35,709 nt of DNA from an uncultured Lachnospiraceae bacterium (GTDB lineage Bacteria > Bacillota > Clostridia > Lachnospirales > Lachnospiraceae). The stretch covers positions 1 to 35,709 of the forward strand of contig CAMBKU010000023.1 of the NCBI GenBank assembly GCA_945868305.1. Direction: 5' to 3'. The position numbers and the translations under genes are program-made. This document shows, piece after piece, positions 16,141-24,034 of this stretch (position 1 is its first letter; every line of letters starts with the position of its first letter). A model generated the notes under the pieces. That model was given only the letters and a program-made list of their open reading frames with translations, did no database searches and had not been told where the DNA came from.

Positions 16141-16818
16141 ATGATGGATGATCTGGAATTAAATATGAATGCATATCTTCCTTTGCGGGATGTGGTGTTT
16201 CATACACTGCGGGAAGCTATTTTAAAGGGAGAATTAAAGCCGGGAGAGCGTCTGATGGAGTTGCAGCTTGCAGAAAAGATGGGAGTCAGTCGGACACCAA
16301 TCCGTGAGGCAATCCGTATGCTGGAGCAGGAAGGGCTTGCAGTGACGATTCCAAGAAAGGGAGCGCAGGTGGCAGGCATGACGGAGAAGGATATGGAGGA
16401 CGCGCTGGAAATCCGCGCAGCATTAGACGAATTGGCGGTTCAGCTTGCCTGTGATGCGATTACAGAGGAACAATTAAGGCAGTTGAAGCTTGCAATGAAA
16501 AATTTTGAGGATTCTACACGTACCGGGGACGTAAAAAAAATTGCTCAGGCAGATGTCAGATTTCACGATGCGATTTATACGGCTACCGGAAATGAAAAAC
16601 TGGTGAGTATACTGAATAATTTAAGAGAACAGGTTTACCGTTACCGTGTGGAATATTTAAAGGACGATAAGGGATATCCGACATTGATTGCGGAACATGA
16701 AGAATTGTATGACGGTATTGCAAGGCGGGATAAGGAATATGTTTCTCAGGTAATGAAGCGGCATGTGGAAAACCAGGCGGAAGCGGTGAAAAATATTATC
16801 AGAAAACAGGAAATCTAG
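16141..16818 (+). CDS. GntR family transcriptional regulator, FadR subfamily (FCD domain)
   Basis: A 225-residue dimeric repressor or activator. Residues about 15-80 are the winged helix-turn-helix, with the GntR signature LREAILKGELKPGERLMELQLAEKMGVSRTPIREAIRML split across helices 1-3. Residues about 88-215 are the helical FCD ligand domain with its metal-binding Asp/His set (DVRFHD, AEHEEL, KRHVENQ). GGGAGG precedes the start. The ligand is unknown: FCD regulators usually sit beside the sugar-acid or amino-acid genes they control, and none are here. The terminator follows directly. Confidence 0.93.
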   Translation: MMDDLELNMNAYLPLRDVVFHTLREAILKGELKPGERLMELQLAEKMGVSRTPIREAIRMLEQEGLAVTIPRKGAQVAGMTEKDMEDALEIRAALDELAVQLACDAITEEQLRQLKLAMKNFEDSTRTGDVKKIAQADVRFHDAIYTATGNEKLVSILNNLREQVYRYRVEYLKDDKGYPTLIAEHEELYDGIARRDKEYVSQVMKRHVENQAEAVKNIIRKQEI

Positions 16819-16846
16819 TATAAATTACATAAAAAAGTACATGATA
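16818..16846 (+). promoter_or_regulatory. Candidate SigG promoter of the ger operon
   Basis: GTATA (16818-16822), a 17-nt spacer and CATGATA (16840-16846) resemble the forespore SigG consensus (GHATR, about 18 nt, CATWHTA) with one -10 mismatch. Initiation about 7 nt downstream would fall inside the gntR terminator stem. No SigA promoter is visible between gntR and the ger genes. Confidence 0.5.
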
Positions 16847-16877
16847 AAAGGAGACGGGCAGTGCCCGGCTCCTTTTT
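16847..16877 (+). terminator. Terminator of ispE-gntR
   Basis: The arms AAAGGAGACGGGCA and TGCCCGGCTCCTTT pair with one mismatch, and a T6 run follows. It ends only 28 nt before the gerA start codon, so any gerA transcript must begin in or after it or read through it. Confidence 0.85.
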
Positions 16878-16905
16878 TGACGTATAGGAGGAAGGTGGAA
16901 AGAGT

Positions 16906-18435
16906 ATGCCGGAGGCAAAGTTAAACAACCAAAGTAAAAAGAAAAAAGAGAACAAGGAATGTATCACCGGGAATATCAAAACAGATATTGCAAGATTTCA
17001 GGAGATTTTTAAGGACTGCGCAGATATTAAGATGCGGCAGATGTTTCTCGGACAAGAAAAGAATATTGAATGTCTGGTTGCCTACATAGAGGTAGCGGTT
17101 GCCAACGTACTGTTTGAGAAATCGGCATTGGGAAAGCTTTTAAACTCCTTTTGCGGTATGGAGGCAGAAAAGCTTTATGACTGTCTGGAAAAAAACGGGC
17201 TTGGATTGTCGGATGTGTCGGTATTTGATACTTATGGCGAGGCAGCAGACGGACTTTTGACTGGAGATGCGGTTCTTTTTGTGGACGGGTATCCACATGC
17301 ATTAAAAATATCGGATAAAGGTTATCCAGGCATGGGTGTTACTGAGGCGGATTCGGAGAAAGTCATTCGAGGCTCTAACGAGGGCTTTTCGGATTCGGTA
17401 AAGGTAAACACTGCTTTGATACGGAAAAGAGTGCGTTCCCCCAGAGTAAAGGTTTGGGAGAAAAAGGCAGGAATGCGTTCAAAAACAAATGTAGATCTAA
17501 TTTATATGGAGGATTTAATTTATCCGGAACTGCTGGAGCAGATTAAAGAACGGCTGAATTCTTTTGAAATTGATGGGGTATTAGACAGTGGTGTGATTGA
17601 GCAGCTTACTGAGGAAAAGTGGTATTCGCCTTTTCCTCAGTTTCAGACGACGGAGCGTCCTGACCGGGCGGCAATGGCGATTCTGGAGGGGAGGATTGTC
17701 CTTTTGTGTGACAATTCTCCGGTAGCGCTGATTCTGCCGACGGATTACAATTCGTTTATCCAAACCAGTGATGATTACTATAATCGGTTTGAAATTGCTT
17801 CGCTGGGTCGGATGCTTCGCTATATTGCTTCCTTTTTTGCAATGACATTGCCAGGGTTATATCTTGCGGTGATGGATTTCCACACGCAGATTTTGCCGAC
17901 GACATTGTTATTATCTTTTGCGGCAGCCAGGCAGGGAGTGCCATTTCCATCTTTGGTTGAGGTGCTTTTGATGGAATTGTCTTTTGAACTTTTGCGGGAG
18001 GCGGGAGTGCGCTTGCCCGGGGCTATGGGAAATACCATAGGAATTGTAGGAGGACTGATTATTGGACAGGCAGCGGTGGAGGCAAACCTGGTCAGTCCCA
18101 TTGTCGTTATTGTGGTGGCGTTTACGGCACTTTGCTCCTTTGCGATTCCAAATGAGGAATTTGCCACGGCATTTCGGATTTTGAAATTCTTTTTCATCAT
18201 ATTTTGTGCATGGCTCGGATTTTTCGGATTTTTGTTGTGCCTTCTGACCGTGCTTATTCATCTGGCTCATTTAAAGAGCTTTGGCATTCCGTATCTGATG
18301 CCGATTGTGGGTGCTGATTTGAGTGATTACAAGGATGAGCGGGATTCTATCGTACGTCTGCCGCTCATTTATCTGAACCGCAGACCGATATTTGCTCATG
18401 TCCGGCAAAGAATTAAGTTGAGACGAAAGGAATAG
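16906..18435 (+). CDS. gerAA: Spore germinant receptor A subunit (GerA family)
   Basis: The A subunit of a Ger-type nutrient receptor in the spore inner membrane. The 509-residue length is normal. Residues about 20-270 are the soluble GerA domain, and the rest is membrane-embedded with several hydrophobic segments, including LPGAMGNTIGIVGGLIIG and the following AVEANLVSPIVVIVVAFTA. The charged C-terminal tail is cytoplasmic. GGAGG and AGGTGG lie upstream of ATG 16906. It is the first gene of an A-B-C operon with a 2-nt gap to gerB. Symbols follow B. subtilis gerA, but the particular paralogue (gerA, gerB or gerK) and the germinant cannot be told. Confidence 0.93.
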   Translation: MPEAKLNNQSKKKKENKECITGNIKTDIARFQEIFKDCADIKMRQMFLGQEKNIECLVAYIEVAVANVLFEKSALGKLLNSFCGMEAEKLYDCLEKNGLGLSDVSVFDTYGEAADGLLTGDAVLFVDGYPHALKISDKGYPGMGVTEADSEKVIRGSNEGFSDSVKVNTALIRKRVRSPRVKVWEKKAGMRSKTNVDLIYMEDLIYPELLEQIKERLNSFEIDGVLDSGVIEQLTEEKWYSPFPQFQTTERPDRAAMAILEGRIVLLCDNSPVALILPTDYNSFIQTSDDYYNRFEIASLGRMLRYIASFFAMTLPGLYLAVMDFHTQILPTTLLLSFAAARQGVPFPSLVEVLLMELSFELLREAGVRLPGAMGNTIGIVGGLIIGQAAVEANLVSPIVVIVVAFTALCSFAIPNEEFATAFRILKFFFIIFCAWLGFFGFLLCLLTVLIHLAHLKSFGIPYLMPIVGADLSDYKDERDSIVRLPLIYLNRRPIFAHVRQRIKLRRKE

Positions 18436-18437
18436 CC

Positions 18438-19523
18438 ATGTTTTCAAAAAATGAAAAAATTTCAAAACGTCAGATAAGACGACTGTTGATTTATGATTTG
18501 TTTGGAATTAATACACTGCTTTTGCCGGTGCTTCTCGCGAAAAACGTCGGGCAGGATGGAGTATTTTGCATTTTTGGCGCATGGGTGTTGATTCTTTGCT
18601 ATTTGGCATTTTTAGAGAAACTGCATCAGCGGATGAAGTGCGGTTATATTGATTGCCTGAAAGAAAGCGGTGGCGTTTTTTTTGGAACAGTTTTTCTATG
18701 CTTGTATTTTGTATACTGCATACTGCTTTGCGGGTATGCACTGTTTACGGAAGCATCTCTGATTCAAAAATGCCTGCTTCGGGAGGAATCTTTCTGGCTG
18801 ATTTCTTTTTTTCTCTGTCTGCTGGCGGTTTATGGTATTTATCAGGGAATGGAAGGACGGGCAAGAGTCTATGAGCTGTTGTTCTGGTTTCTCATGGTTC
18901 CGCTCTTTCTGATGCTCTTTCTTGCCATATTCCATGTGAATACGGATTATTGGACACCAGTGTTTACGACAAAACCGCTTAATGCAGCGGAAGGGATTTA
19001 TCTGGTGGTAATTTTTTCCGGTGTACTATTTTTGCTTCCGTTTCTCGCAGGCTATGCAAAGAAAAAGGGGCAGGTGGTCTCGGCGGCAAGACAGGCGGCA
19101 GCATTTAATTTTTCCATTAATCTGGTGGTGTTTTTGATTCTGGTTGGCGTATTTCAGGTGAAAGCCTTGAAGGAGCAGCGCTTTCCGATTGTGACACTGA
19201 TGAGTATGGTTGATTTGCCGGGAGGATTTTTAAAACGGCAGGATGCGTTTATGGTTGCCATCTGGTTCTTTACGCTGTATGCTTTTTTGAATACCGGGTT
19301 GTTTTACTCGGAGCTTACGTTTCAGCACTTATTTCGTGCGAAAGGAAAATTCTTTCCGCTTCTTGTGGCGGCAGTACTCTCCTATGGGCTGGCGGGATGG
19401 TTCTACCGGGTCGGTGGTGCAGAGGAATGGTATTTTTCATTTCTCTGGTATGTGGGAACTCCGGTGGTGATTTTACTTCCGATTCTCGTATATTTGCTGG
19501 AAGGGAGAAAGAAAAGAAAATGA
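18438..19523 (+). CDS. gerAB: Spore germinant receptor B subunit (GerB/GerAB permease-like)
   Basis: A 361-residue integral membrane protein of the APC superfamily GerAB type, with about ten hydrophobic segments. The B subunit is thought to bind the germinant. It starts 2 nt after gerA with AAAGGAA upstream. Charged loops such as KQRFPIVTLM-like KEQRFPIVTLM and VDLPGGFLKRQDAFMV are characteristic of the family between membrane helices. Its stop overlaps the gerC start (ATGA), indicating translational coupling. Confidence 0.9.
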   Translation: MFSKNEKISKRQIRRLLIYDLFGINTLLLPVLLAKNVGQDGVFCIFGAWVLILCYLAFLEKLHQRMKCGYIDCLKESGGVFFGTVFLCLYFVYCILLCGYALFTEASLIQKCLLREESFWLISFFLCLLAVYGIYQGMEGRARVYELLFWFLMVPLFLMLFLAIFHVNTDYWTPVFTTKPLNAAEGIYLVVIFSGVLFLLPFLAGYAKKKGQVVSAARQAAAFNFSINLVVFLILVGVFQVKALKEQRFPIVTLMSMVDLPGGFLKRQDAFMVAIWFFTLYAFLNTGLFYSELTFQHLFRAKGKFFPLLVAAVLSYGLAGWFYRVGGAEEWYFSFLWYVGTPVVILLPILVYLLEGRKKRK

Positions 19524-20605
19524 TAAAAATTAAAAGAGGATTATATATTTCTGTAATTGTTCTGGCGTGTATCTGCCTGAGTGGATGCAGTACAAGAGAG
19601 CTGGAAGAACGTAGTTTTCCGTTGGCAATCGGACTGGATAAGGCGGGAAGCGGCTGCAGAGTCGATTTCTATTTTCCGCAGTTGTCCGAGGTGGCAGACG
19701 AGAATGCGAAAAGCAAAAACGAAGATGCATTTCGAGTGACAGCGGATTCTTATTATGAGGCATGGCAGACATACGAAGCGGACAGTGAAAATTCGTTGGA
19801 TTACAATCATTTAAAGGTTTTGGTTTTGGGCATGGATTTTCTTGAGGATGAGGATGCACTGGCTGATTTCCTGGAATTTGCAATCAGTCAGGAAAACTTT
19901 TCGCGTAACACGCTGGTGTTTGCAGCAAATCCGAACGCTTCAAAGATTCTTGCACTGAATGATGGGTTAGACAAGCCAATCGGAACTTTTTTAGAGGAAA
20001 TGGCGGCGAATTCCACTCTATATAAAGCGCGTACAATGCCGACATTAGGGGATTTGTACAATGAATATTATAATAGAAACACGATTATATTTTTGCCAAT
20101 CCTGGATAATAATGGCGGAATGCCTGTAATTTCGGAATATTGCGTGCTACGTAATTTCAGGCCGGTAGGAACGTTAAGTATGCAGGAGGCATTGGAGGGG
20201 TTGCTAATTCAAAATAAGCTGAAGGAGTTTTCCATGAAACTGGATGAAGGAAAAATCCTGAAGCTGAATGCGCCAGAGTGCAGTTATGAGATTACAGAGA
20301 AACGGGGAAAACCGCAGGTTTCACTTTCTGTAAAGAGTGAAGCGGTATGGATGAATGGAAAATATGCGGATACCGAAGAGCGTGAAACAATGCAGCAGGA
20401 AGCGAATAAGAAACTTACGGAGATGCTGCAGGAAACACTTTATGGCGCACGGGATGAAAAAGGGGTGGACCTGACAGGAAGTTATGAAAAACTGGGCGGT
20501 TATGACAGAGAACTTTATCAAAGTTATGTGGACAAAAAGGATCAGTATGATGCGATATTGGAATATACGGTGAAGACAGATATTACTCTGGTAGATACAA
20601 AATGA
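19520..20605 (+). CDS. gerAC: Spore germinant receptor C subunit lipoprotein
   Basis: The C subunit of the receptor, a lipoprotein on the outer face of the spore inner membrane. A Lys/Arg start, a hydrophobic stretch and a lipobox LSGC (LACICLSGCSTRELEERSF) mark a type II signal peptide. The motif RELEERSFPLAIGLD is typical of GerC proteins. From ATG 19520 it has 361 residues. The start overlaps the gerB stop by 4 nt, and GGGAGAAAG lies upstream. Longer in-frame starts inside gerB are rejected because they would bury the signal peptide. No clear terminator follows in the 267 bases before spoIIR. Confidence 0.92.
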   Translation: MIKIKRGLYISVIVLACICLSGCSTRELEERSFPLAIGLDKAGSGCRVDFYFPQLSEVADENAKSKNEDAFRVTADSYYEAWQTYEADSENSLDYNHLKVLVLGMDFLEDEDALADFLEFAISQENFSRNTLVFAANPNASKILALNDGLDKPIGTFLEEMAANSTLYKARTMPTLGDLYNEYYNRNTIIFLPILDNNGGMPVISEYCVLRNFRPVGTLSMQEALEGLLIQNKLKEFSMKLDEGKILKLNAPECSYEITEKRGKPQVSLSVKSEAVWMNGKYADTEERETMQQEANKKLTEMLQETLYGARDEKGVDLTGSYEKLGGYDRELYQSYVDKKDQYDAILEYTVKTDITLVDTK

Positions 20606-20695
20606 GCAAAAAATTGAATAGGGACGGAAAAATGGGAAATAATTCTAAGTAGATAACGATTGCGAGATTTTTAAATTTTATATGCAATTTGTATA

Positions 20696-20780
20696 CAAGG
20701 ACAGGGAACATGGGGAATGCTTTTTTCGTTCATGTACAGAAATTAAGAAGTTCTAAGTATTCCCCATGTCTCTCTCCTTG
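20696..20780. repeat. 85-base imperfect palindrome, REP/MITE-like
   Basis: An outer stem CAAGGA / TCCTTG (20696-20701, 20775-20780) surrounds an inner 15-bp stem (20708-20722 with 20755-20769, core ACATGGGGAAT / ATTCCCCATGT). The loop is 32 nt. GGGGAAT/ATTCCCC-type hairpins of this kind resemble the REP-like elements mobilised by Y1 transposases, but no transposase gene is here. It fills a large part of the gerC-spoIIR gap (20606-20872), where no gene is seen. A structured RNA or an odd terminator for gerC are alternatives. Confidence 0.45.
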
Positions 20781-20872
20781 CTCCAAGTTAAACAATCGCA
20801 CATGAAATTGTCAAGGCATAAAAGTTTCGCAAACGCTTATAAAAAAGCAGAAAGAAAAGAGGAGTTCGTCCC

Positions 20873-21526
20873 ATGCAATTCATAATCAGAGAAATGAGAA
20901 AAAATTATAAGAAGATTTTATTTTATGCCATAGCTGTTCTGCTTTTGTGGGGAAGCTATTTGGGTAAGACCTGTTATGTACATAGAATTTATCAGAAGGA
21001 CATTGCATCGAAGGTGCTGCGTTTTCATGTTCTTGCTAACAGCGACAGCGACAGTGATCAGGCGTTAAAACTGAAAGTGCGGGATGCAGTGGGGAGCTAT
21101 ATGTCACCCAAAATGAAGGAAGCGAAAGACGTGTCGGATTGTGAGGAGATTGTGCGGGAATGTATGCCGGAAATTGTGGCGACTGCGGAAGAAACCATAA
21201 GACAGGAAGGCTATGATTACCCGGTTACGGCAAGTCTCGGAGATGCTGAATTTCCGGTAAAAACCTATGGGTGTTATACTTTTCCGGGTGGGACCTATGA
21301 AGCGTTAAATCTGGTCATTGGAGAGGGAAAAGGACATAATTGGTGGTGCGTTATGTATCCGAACATGTGCTTTGCCAAAGATACCTATGAAGTGGTGGAT
21401 GAGGAGGCAAAGGAGTCCCTGCAGCAGGCGCTTACACCGGAGGAATATGCATCTTTGATGGAAAATAAGAATTATGAAGTTTCCTGCAAGTATCTGACGT
21501 TTTTAAATGATTTTCTGGAAAATTAA
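20873..21526 (+). CDS. spoIIR: Stage II sporulation protein R
   Basis: A forespore-secreted signalling protein that triggers SpoIIGA to process pro-SigE in the mother cell during endospore formation. It has 217 residues. A charged N-terminus is followed by a single hydrophobic segment (ILFYAIAVLLLWGSYLG, about 15-31) acting as signal peptide or anchor. The family core is clear: LRFHVLANSDSDSDQALKLK, then KTYGCYTFPGGTYEALNLVIG and KGHNWWCVMYPNMCF. GAGGAG lies about 9 nt before ATG 20873. It is expected to be SigF-dependent, but I could not find a convincing SigF promoter. Cysteines in the WWCVMYP and PNMCF segments are typical of the family. Confidence 0.95.
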   Translation: MQFIIREMRKNYKKILFYAIAVLLLWGSYLGKTCYVHRIYQKDIASKVLRFHVLANSDSDSDQALKLKVRDAVGSYMSPKMKEAKDVSDCEEIVRECMPEIVATAEETIRQEGYDYPVTASLGDAEFPVKTYGCYTFPGGTYEALNLVIGEGKGHNWWCVMYPNMCFAKDTYEVVDEEAKESLQQALTPEEYASLMENKNYEVSCKYLTFLNDFLEN

Positions 21527-21561
21527 TTTTTAAATCTTTATTTGATGCTCCGTATATATGA

Positions 21562-21590
21562 TTGCAGAAAGTCGGAGATTGTGTTATATT
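21562..21590 (+). promoter_or_regulatory. SigA promoter of the DUF1934 gene
   Basis: TTGCAG (21562-21567), a 17-nt spacer and TATATT (21585-21590) with TGT directly before the -10. Confidence 0.7.
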
Positions 21591-21629
21591 CTGAGATACA
21601 AAGCATTTTCAGGTAAAGGAGCAGTAAAA

Positions 21630-22082
21630 ATGACGAAGGATGTGTTGCTTAGCATTCAGGGACTCCAGTTTTTACAGGAGCAGAATGCAAATCCGGAACC
21701 GGTAGAGGTCATTACCTCCGGCGATTATTATAAGCGGAATGGAAAACATTATATATTATATGACGAAATCATGGAAGGTACTTCAGACGTGACAAAAAAT
21801 ATCATCAAAATTCAGGACGGCTGTATGGATGTCATGAAAAAAGGTGCGGCAAACGTACATATGATGTTTGAGAAGAACAAAAAGAATATCACTTATTACA
21901 ACACGCCTTTTGGAAGTCTGATGATTGGGATTGATGCAAAGGACATAAAGATTGAGGAAAACGAAGAAAACATTCTGGTAAATGTAGCCTATGGTCTGGA
22001 AGTGAACTGTGAGCATATGGCGGACTGTAGTATCAAAATGAATATCCAGTCTAAGGAAACATCGGAATTTCGGATTCAGTAA
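21630..22082 (+). CDS. DUF1934 (YwiB-like) protein
   Basis: A 150-residue soluble beta-barrel protein of the DUF1934/YwiB family, function unknown. The fold resembles calycin-like barrels. The start at 21630 is set by AAAGGAG, and upstream in-frame codons overlap the promoter. Family-like stretches are KDVLLSIQGLQ at the start, HYILYDE and the central ITYYNTPFGSLMIGIDAKDI, followed by alternating beta strands (ILVNVAYGLEVN). It is a single-gene unit with promoter and terminator. Confidence 0.85.
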   Translation: MTKDVLLSIQGLQFLQEQNANPEPVEVITSGDYYKRNGKHYILYDEIMEGTSDVTKNIIKIQDGCMDVMKKGAANVHMMFEKNKKNITYYNTPFGSLMIGIDAKDIKIEENEENILVNVAYGLEVNCEHMADCSIKMNIQSKETSEFRIQ

Positions 22083-22086
22083 AATA

Positions 22087-22122
22087 AAAAAGGGGCTAAC
22101 GCATCTGCGTCAGCCCCTTTTT
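22087..22122. terminator. Bidirectional terminator
   Basis: A GC-rich stem (AAAAAGGGGCT, then ACGC / GCGT, then AGCCCCTTTTT) with one internal A-C mismatch and A/T runs on both sides. It serves the DUF1934 gene and the convergent gene at 22139. Confidence 0.88.
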
Positions 22123-22138
22123 CGGGAAAAGAGGAAGT

Positions 22139-22621
22139 TTATTTTTTCTCTTTTTCTTTCTCTTTTGTCTTTTCTTCTGCCATTGCCTTGGCTCTTGCCC
22201 AGAGTCCCTTTTTCTTTGTCTCGACAGGCTCATTGGAACCGCGAAGTCCCTTCACACCCGTGATATACAGACCACTGACAACAGCTTTCACTTCTTTCTT
22301 TACCGGAATGCGGTCAAAGATGGCAGCATCGCTGATAAAGGTCATTACCTTCGGTCCAACCTTTGCTTTTACGATTGGCATTTTTGCACGGCGCATCATC
22401 TTTGGTGTCTGTTCCACGACGGCAGCCGGAAGTCCGGCATCCTTTAAACGCATTCTTTTCTTGTCTATGATCAACATGGTAACGGTCTGAGCTGCTGCTG
22501 CAATCTGCTCATCCTGTTCCGCTTTCTTTTTTTCTGCTTTTTTTCCTAAAAAATAAAGTACAATTACTGCAATCACCAGAATAATGGCAATAATAAGTAA
22601 TACAAGAGTAACCGTAGACAT
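22139..22621 (-). CDS. Small single-pass membrane protein, unknown function
   Basis: 160 residues from ATG 22621, which has GGGAGG upstream. Residues about 4-28 are one very hydrophobic helix (TLVLLIIAIILVIAVIVLYF) followed by a Lys/Glu-rich stretch, so the bulk is cytoplasmic. Residues about 60-135 form a compact domain (VTMLIIDKKRMRLKDAGLP, PIVKAKVGPKVMTFISDAA). The end is a Lys/Glu repeat tail. I do not recognise the family. Its SigA promoter is at 22656-22684. Confidence 0.78.
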   Translation of the reverse strand: MSTVTLVLLIIAIILVIAVIVLYFLGKKAEKKKAEQDEQIAAAAQTVTMLIIDKKRMRLKDAGLPAAVVEQTPKMMRRAKMPIVKAKVGPKVMTFISDAAIFDRIPVKKEVKAVVSGLYITGVKGLRGSNEPVETKKKGLWARAKAMAEEKTKEKEKEKK

Positions 22622-22655
22622 TTTTACATCCTCCCTTTTTTGAAATACGACAAAT

Positions 22656-22684
22656 ATTGTAACATTGATTTTATGAAAAATCAA
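22656..22684 (-). promoter_or_regulatory. SigA promoter of the small membrane protein gene
   Basis: On the minus strand TTGATT (22679-22684), a 17-nt spacer and TACAAT (22656-22661). Confidence 0.6.
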
Positions 22685-22768
22685 TTAAAACCTTTTATTT
22701 TGGGCAGTTTTATGGTATTGTAAGTAATTGTGATACAGACGAAATTTAGAGGAAAGGTAAGAGGAATT

Positions 22769-24007
22769 ATGAAGAAAAAGGCAGTGGCCCTTCTTTTATG
22801 TGTCAGCATGATGATGACCTTAAATGCATGTGGCAAGACAAACAAGGATAATACAGCAGATAATACCGAGGTTGAGATAGAAACTGAGACCGAGGGTGTG
22901 ACGGCAGGAAGTGTGGCGATTGAGTATAATGCTGCGGATTATGTGACACTCGGTGATTATAAAAATATGAAACTGACACTGGATAAGGATTATCTGGTAA
23001 CGGACGATATGGTTAAGGATTATATCAATAATAATGTCGTTGCAAATTACCCATACTATAAGGATACGGATAAAACCGTGGTAGAAAATGGAGATGTGGC
23101 AAATATTGATTATCAGGGACTTTTAGACGGAGAGGCATTTAACGGCGGTACGGCTGAAGGTTATAATCTGGAAATCGGTTCCGGTACTTTTATTGACGGT
23201 TTCGAGGATGGACTGATTGGGGCAGAAGTAGGAAAAGAAGTAGAGTTAAACCTGACATTCCCGGAAAGCTATGGAAATTCTGATCTGGCAGGCAAGGATG
23301 TGGTATTTAAGGTTACGGTAAATTCCATAAAACAAAAGCAGGATATGAGCTACGATAGCCTTTCGGACGAGTATGTGAAATATCTTTCTGACAGCGTTGG
23401 GGCATCTTATGCGACGGTGGACGATCTGACTTCTGATATCCGCAGTTATCTTGAAGAACAGGAAAACAGCAGTAAACAGCAGGCAATCCGTTCTGCGGCA
23501 CTGGAAAAATTGAATGAAATCTGCACGGTAAATGAGTTGCCGGAAGGATTACTTGAGGCGAGAATGCAGGAGTACATCGATAAATTTGAGGATACCTACT
23601 GTACGGATACAACATTGGAAGATTACCTGTCCCAGAATTACAATTCTACGGTAGAGGATTTTGAGAAAGAAGTACAGGGAGAGATAGAAAACGAACTGAA
23701 TACACAGATGATTCTGGAAGCGATTGCAGCAGCAGAGGAAACCGCTTTTGATGAAGATGGATTTAACACATACGTATCCGGTTTGGTAAACAATTATGGC
23801 TACGGTTCCGAGGAAGCGCTCTATGAGAACTATGGAGCTACAGTAGATGACGGAAAAGAATATTTAGAAACAATTTATCTTTGCAATAAAGCGTTAGATA
23901 GTATTGTAGAAAATGCAAACGTTACTTATAATGAGAGTCAGGATACAACAGAGGCAGTGGAAGGTACTGAGAGTGCTGCGGATACGGAAGCGGCAACGGA
24001 AGAATAA
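22769..24007 (+). CDS. Trigger-factor-like FKBP-type peptidyl-prolyl isomerase lipoprotein
   Basis: An extracytoplasmic folding factor. The type II signal peptide ends at lipobox LNAC (Cys21), and an acidic Thr/Glu linker follows. Residues about 95-185 are an FKBP PPIase domain (ENGDVANIDYQGLLDGEAF, IGSGTFIDGFEDGLIGAEVG, LTFPESYGN). Residues about 190-390 resemble the helical C-terminal chaperone domain of trigger factor. The tail is acidic and low-complexity. It has 412 residues and lacks the ribosome-binding N-domain of true trigger factor, consistent with a surface role. AGAGGAA precedes ATG 22769. The gap to asnS is 27 nt, so the two may be co-transcribed. The promoter is weak (TTGGGC-17-AGTAAT, 22700-22728). 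Confidence 0.88.
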   Translation: MKKKAVALLLCVSMMMTLNACGKTNKDNTADNTEVEIETETEGVTAGSVAIEYNAADYVTLGDYKNMKLTLDKDYLVTDDMVKDYINNNVVANYPYYKDTDKTVVENGDVANIDYQGLLDGEAFNGGTAEGYNLEIGSGTFIDGFEDGLIGAEVGKEVELNLTFPESYGNSDLAGKDVVFKVTVNSIKQKQDMSYDSLSDEYVKYLSDSVGASYATVDDLTSDIRSYLEEQENSSKQQAIRSAALEKLNEICTVNELPEGLLEARMQEYIDKFEDTYCTDTTLEDYLSQNYNSTVEDFEKEVQGEIENELNTQMILEAIAAAEETAFDEDGFNTYVSGLVNNYGYGSEEALYENYGATVDDGKEYLETIYLCNKALDSIVENANVTYNESQDTTEAVEGTESAADTEAATEE

Positions 24008-24034
24008 TAGGATTGCAGTTGGAGGGAAAGAAAC

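Noticed and set aside
16124..16144. Six-codon open frame between ispE and gntR with AGGAGG upstream
   Set aside because: The SD-to-ATG spacing is only about 3 nt and the peptide is trivial. The sequence is better explained as the gntR ribosome binding region.
20643..20759. 9-bp direct repeat TTCTAAGTA (20643-20651 and 20751-20759)
   Set aside because: The second copy lies inside the hairpin arm, so it does not flank the element as a target-site duplication would. It is probably chance.
20822..20831. AGTTTCGCAA shared with the proC-upstream palindrome
   Set aside because: Only a half-site occurs here, with no symmetric partner, so a shared regulator is not supported.
20691..20845. SigF promoter for spoIIR
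   Set aside because: GTATA (20691) and GCATA (20816) exist as -35-like elements, but neither is followed at 15-16 nt by an acceptable GGNRANAWT -10.
24008..24034. T-box or other leader for asnS
   Set aside because: The gap from the upstream gene is only 27 nt, with no room for a T-box and no core sequence.
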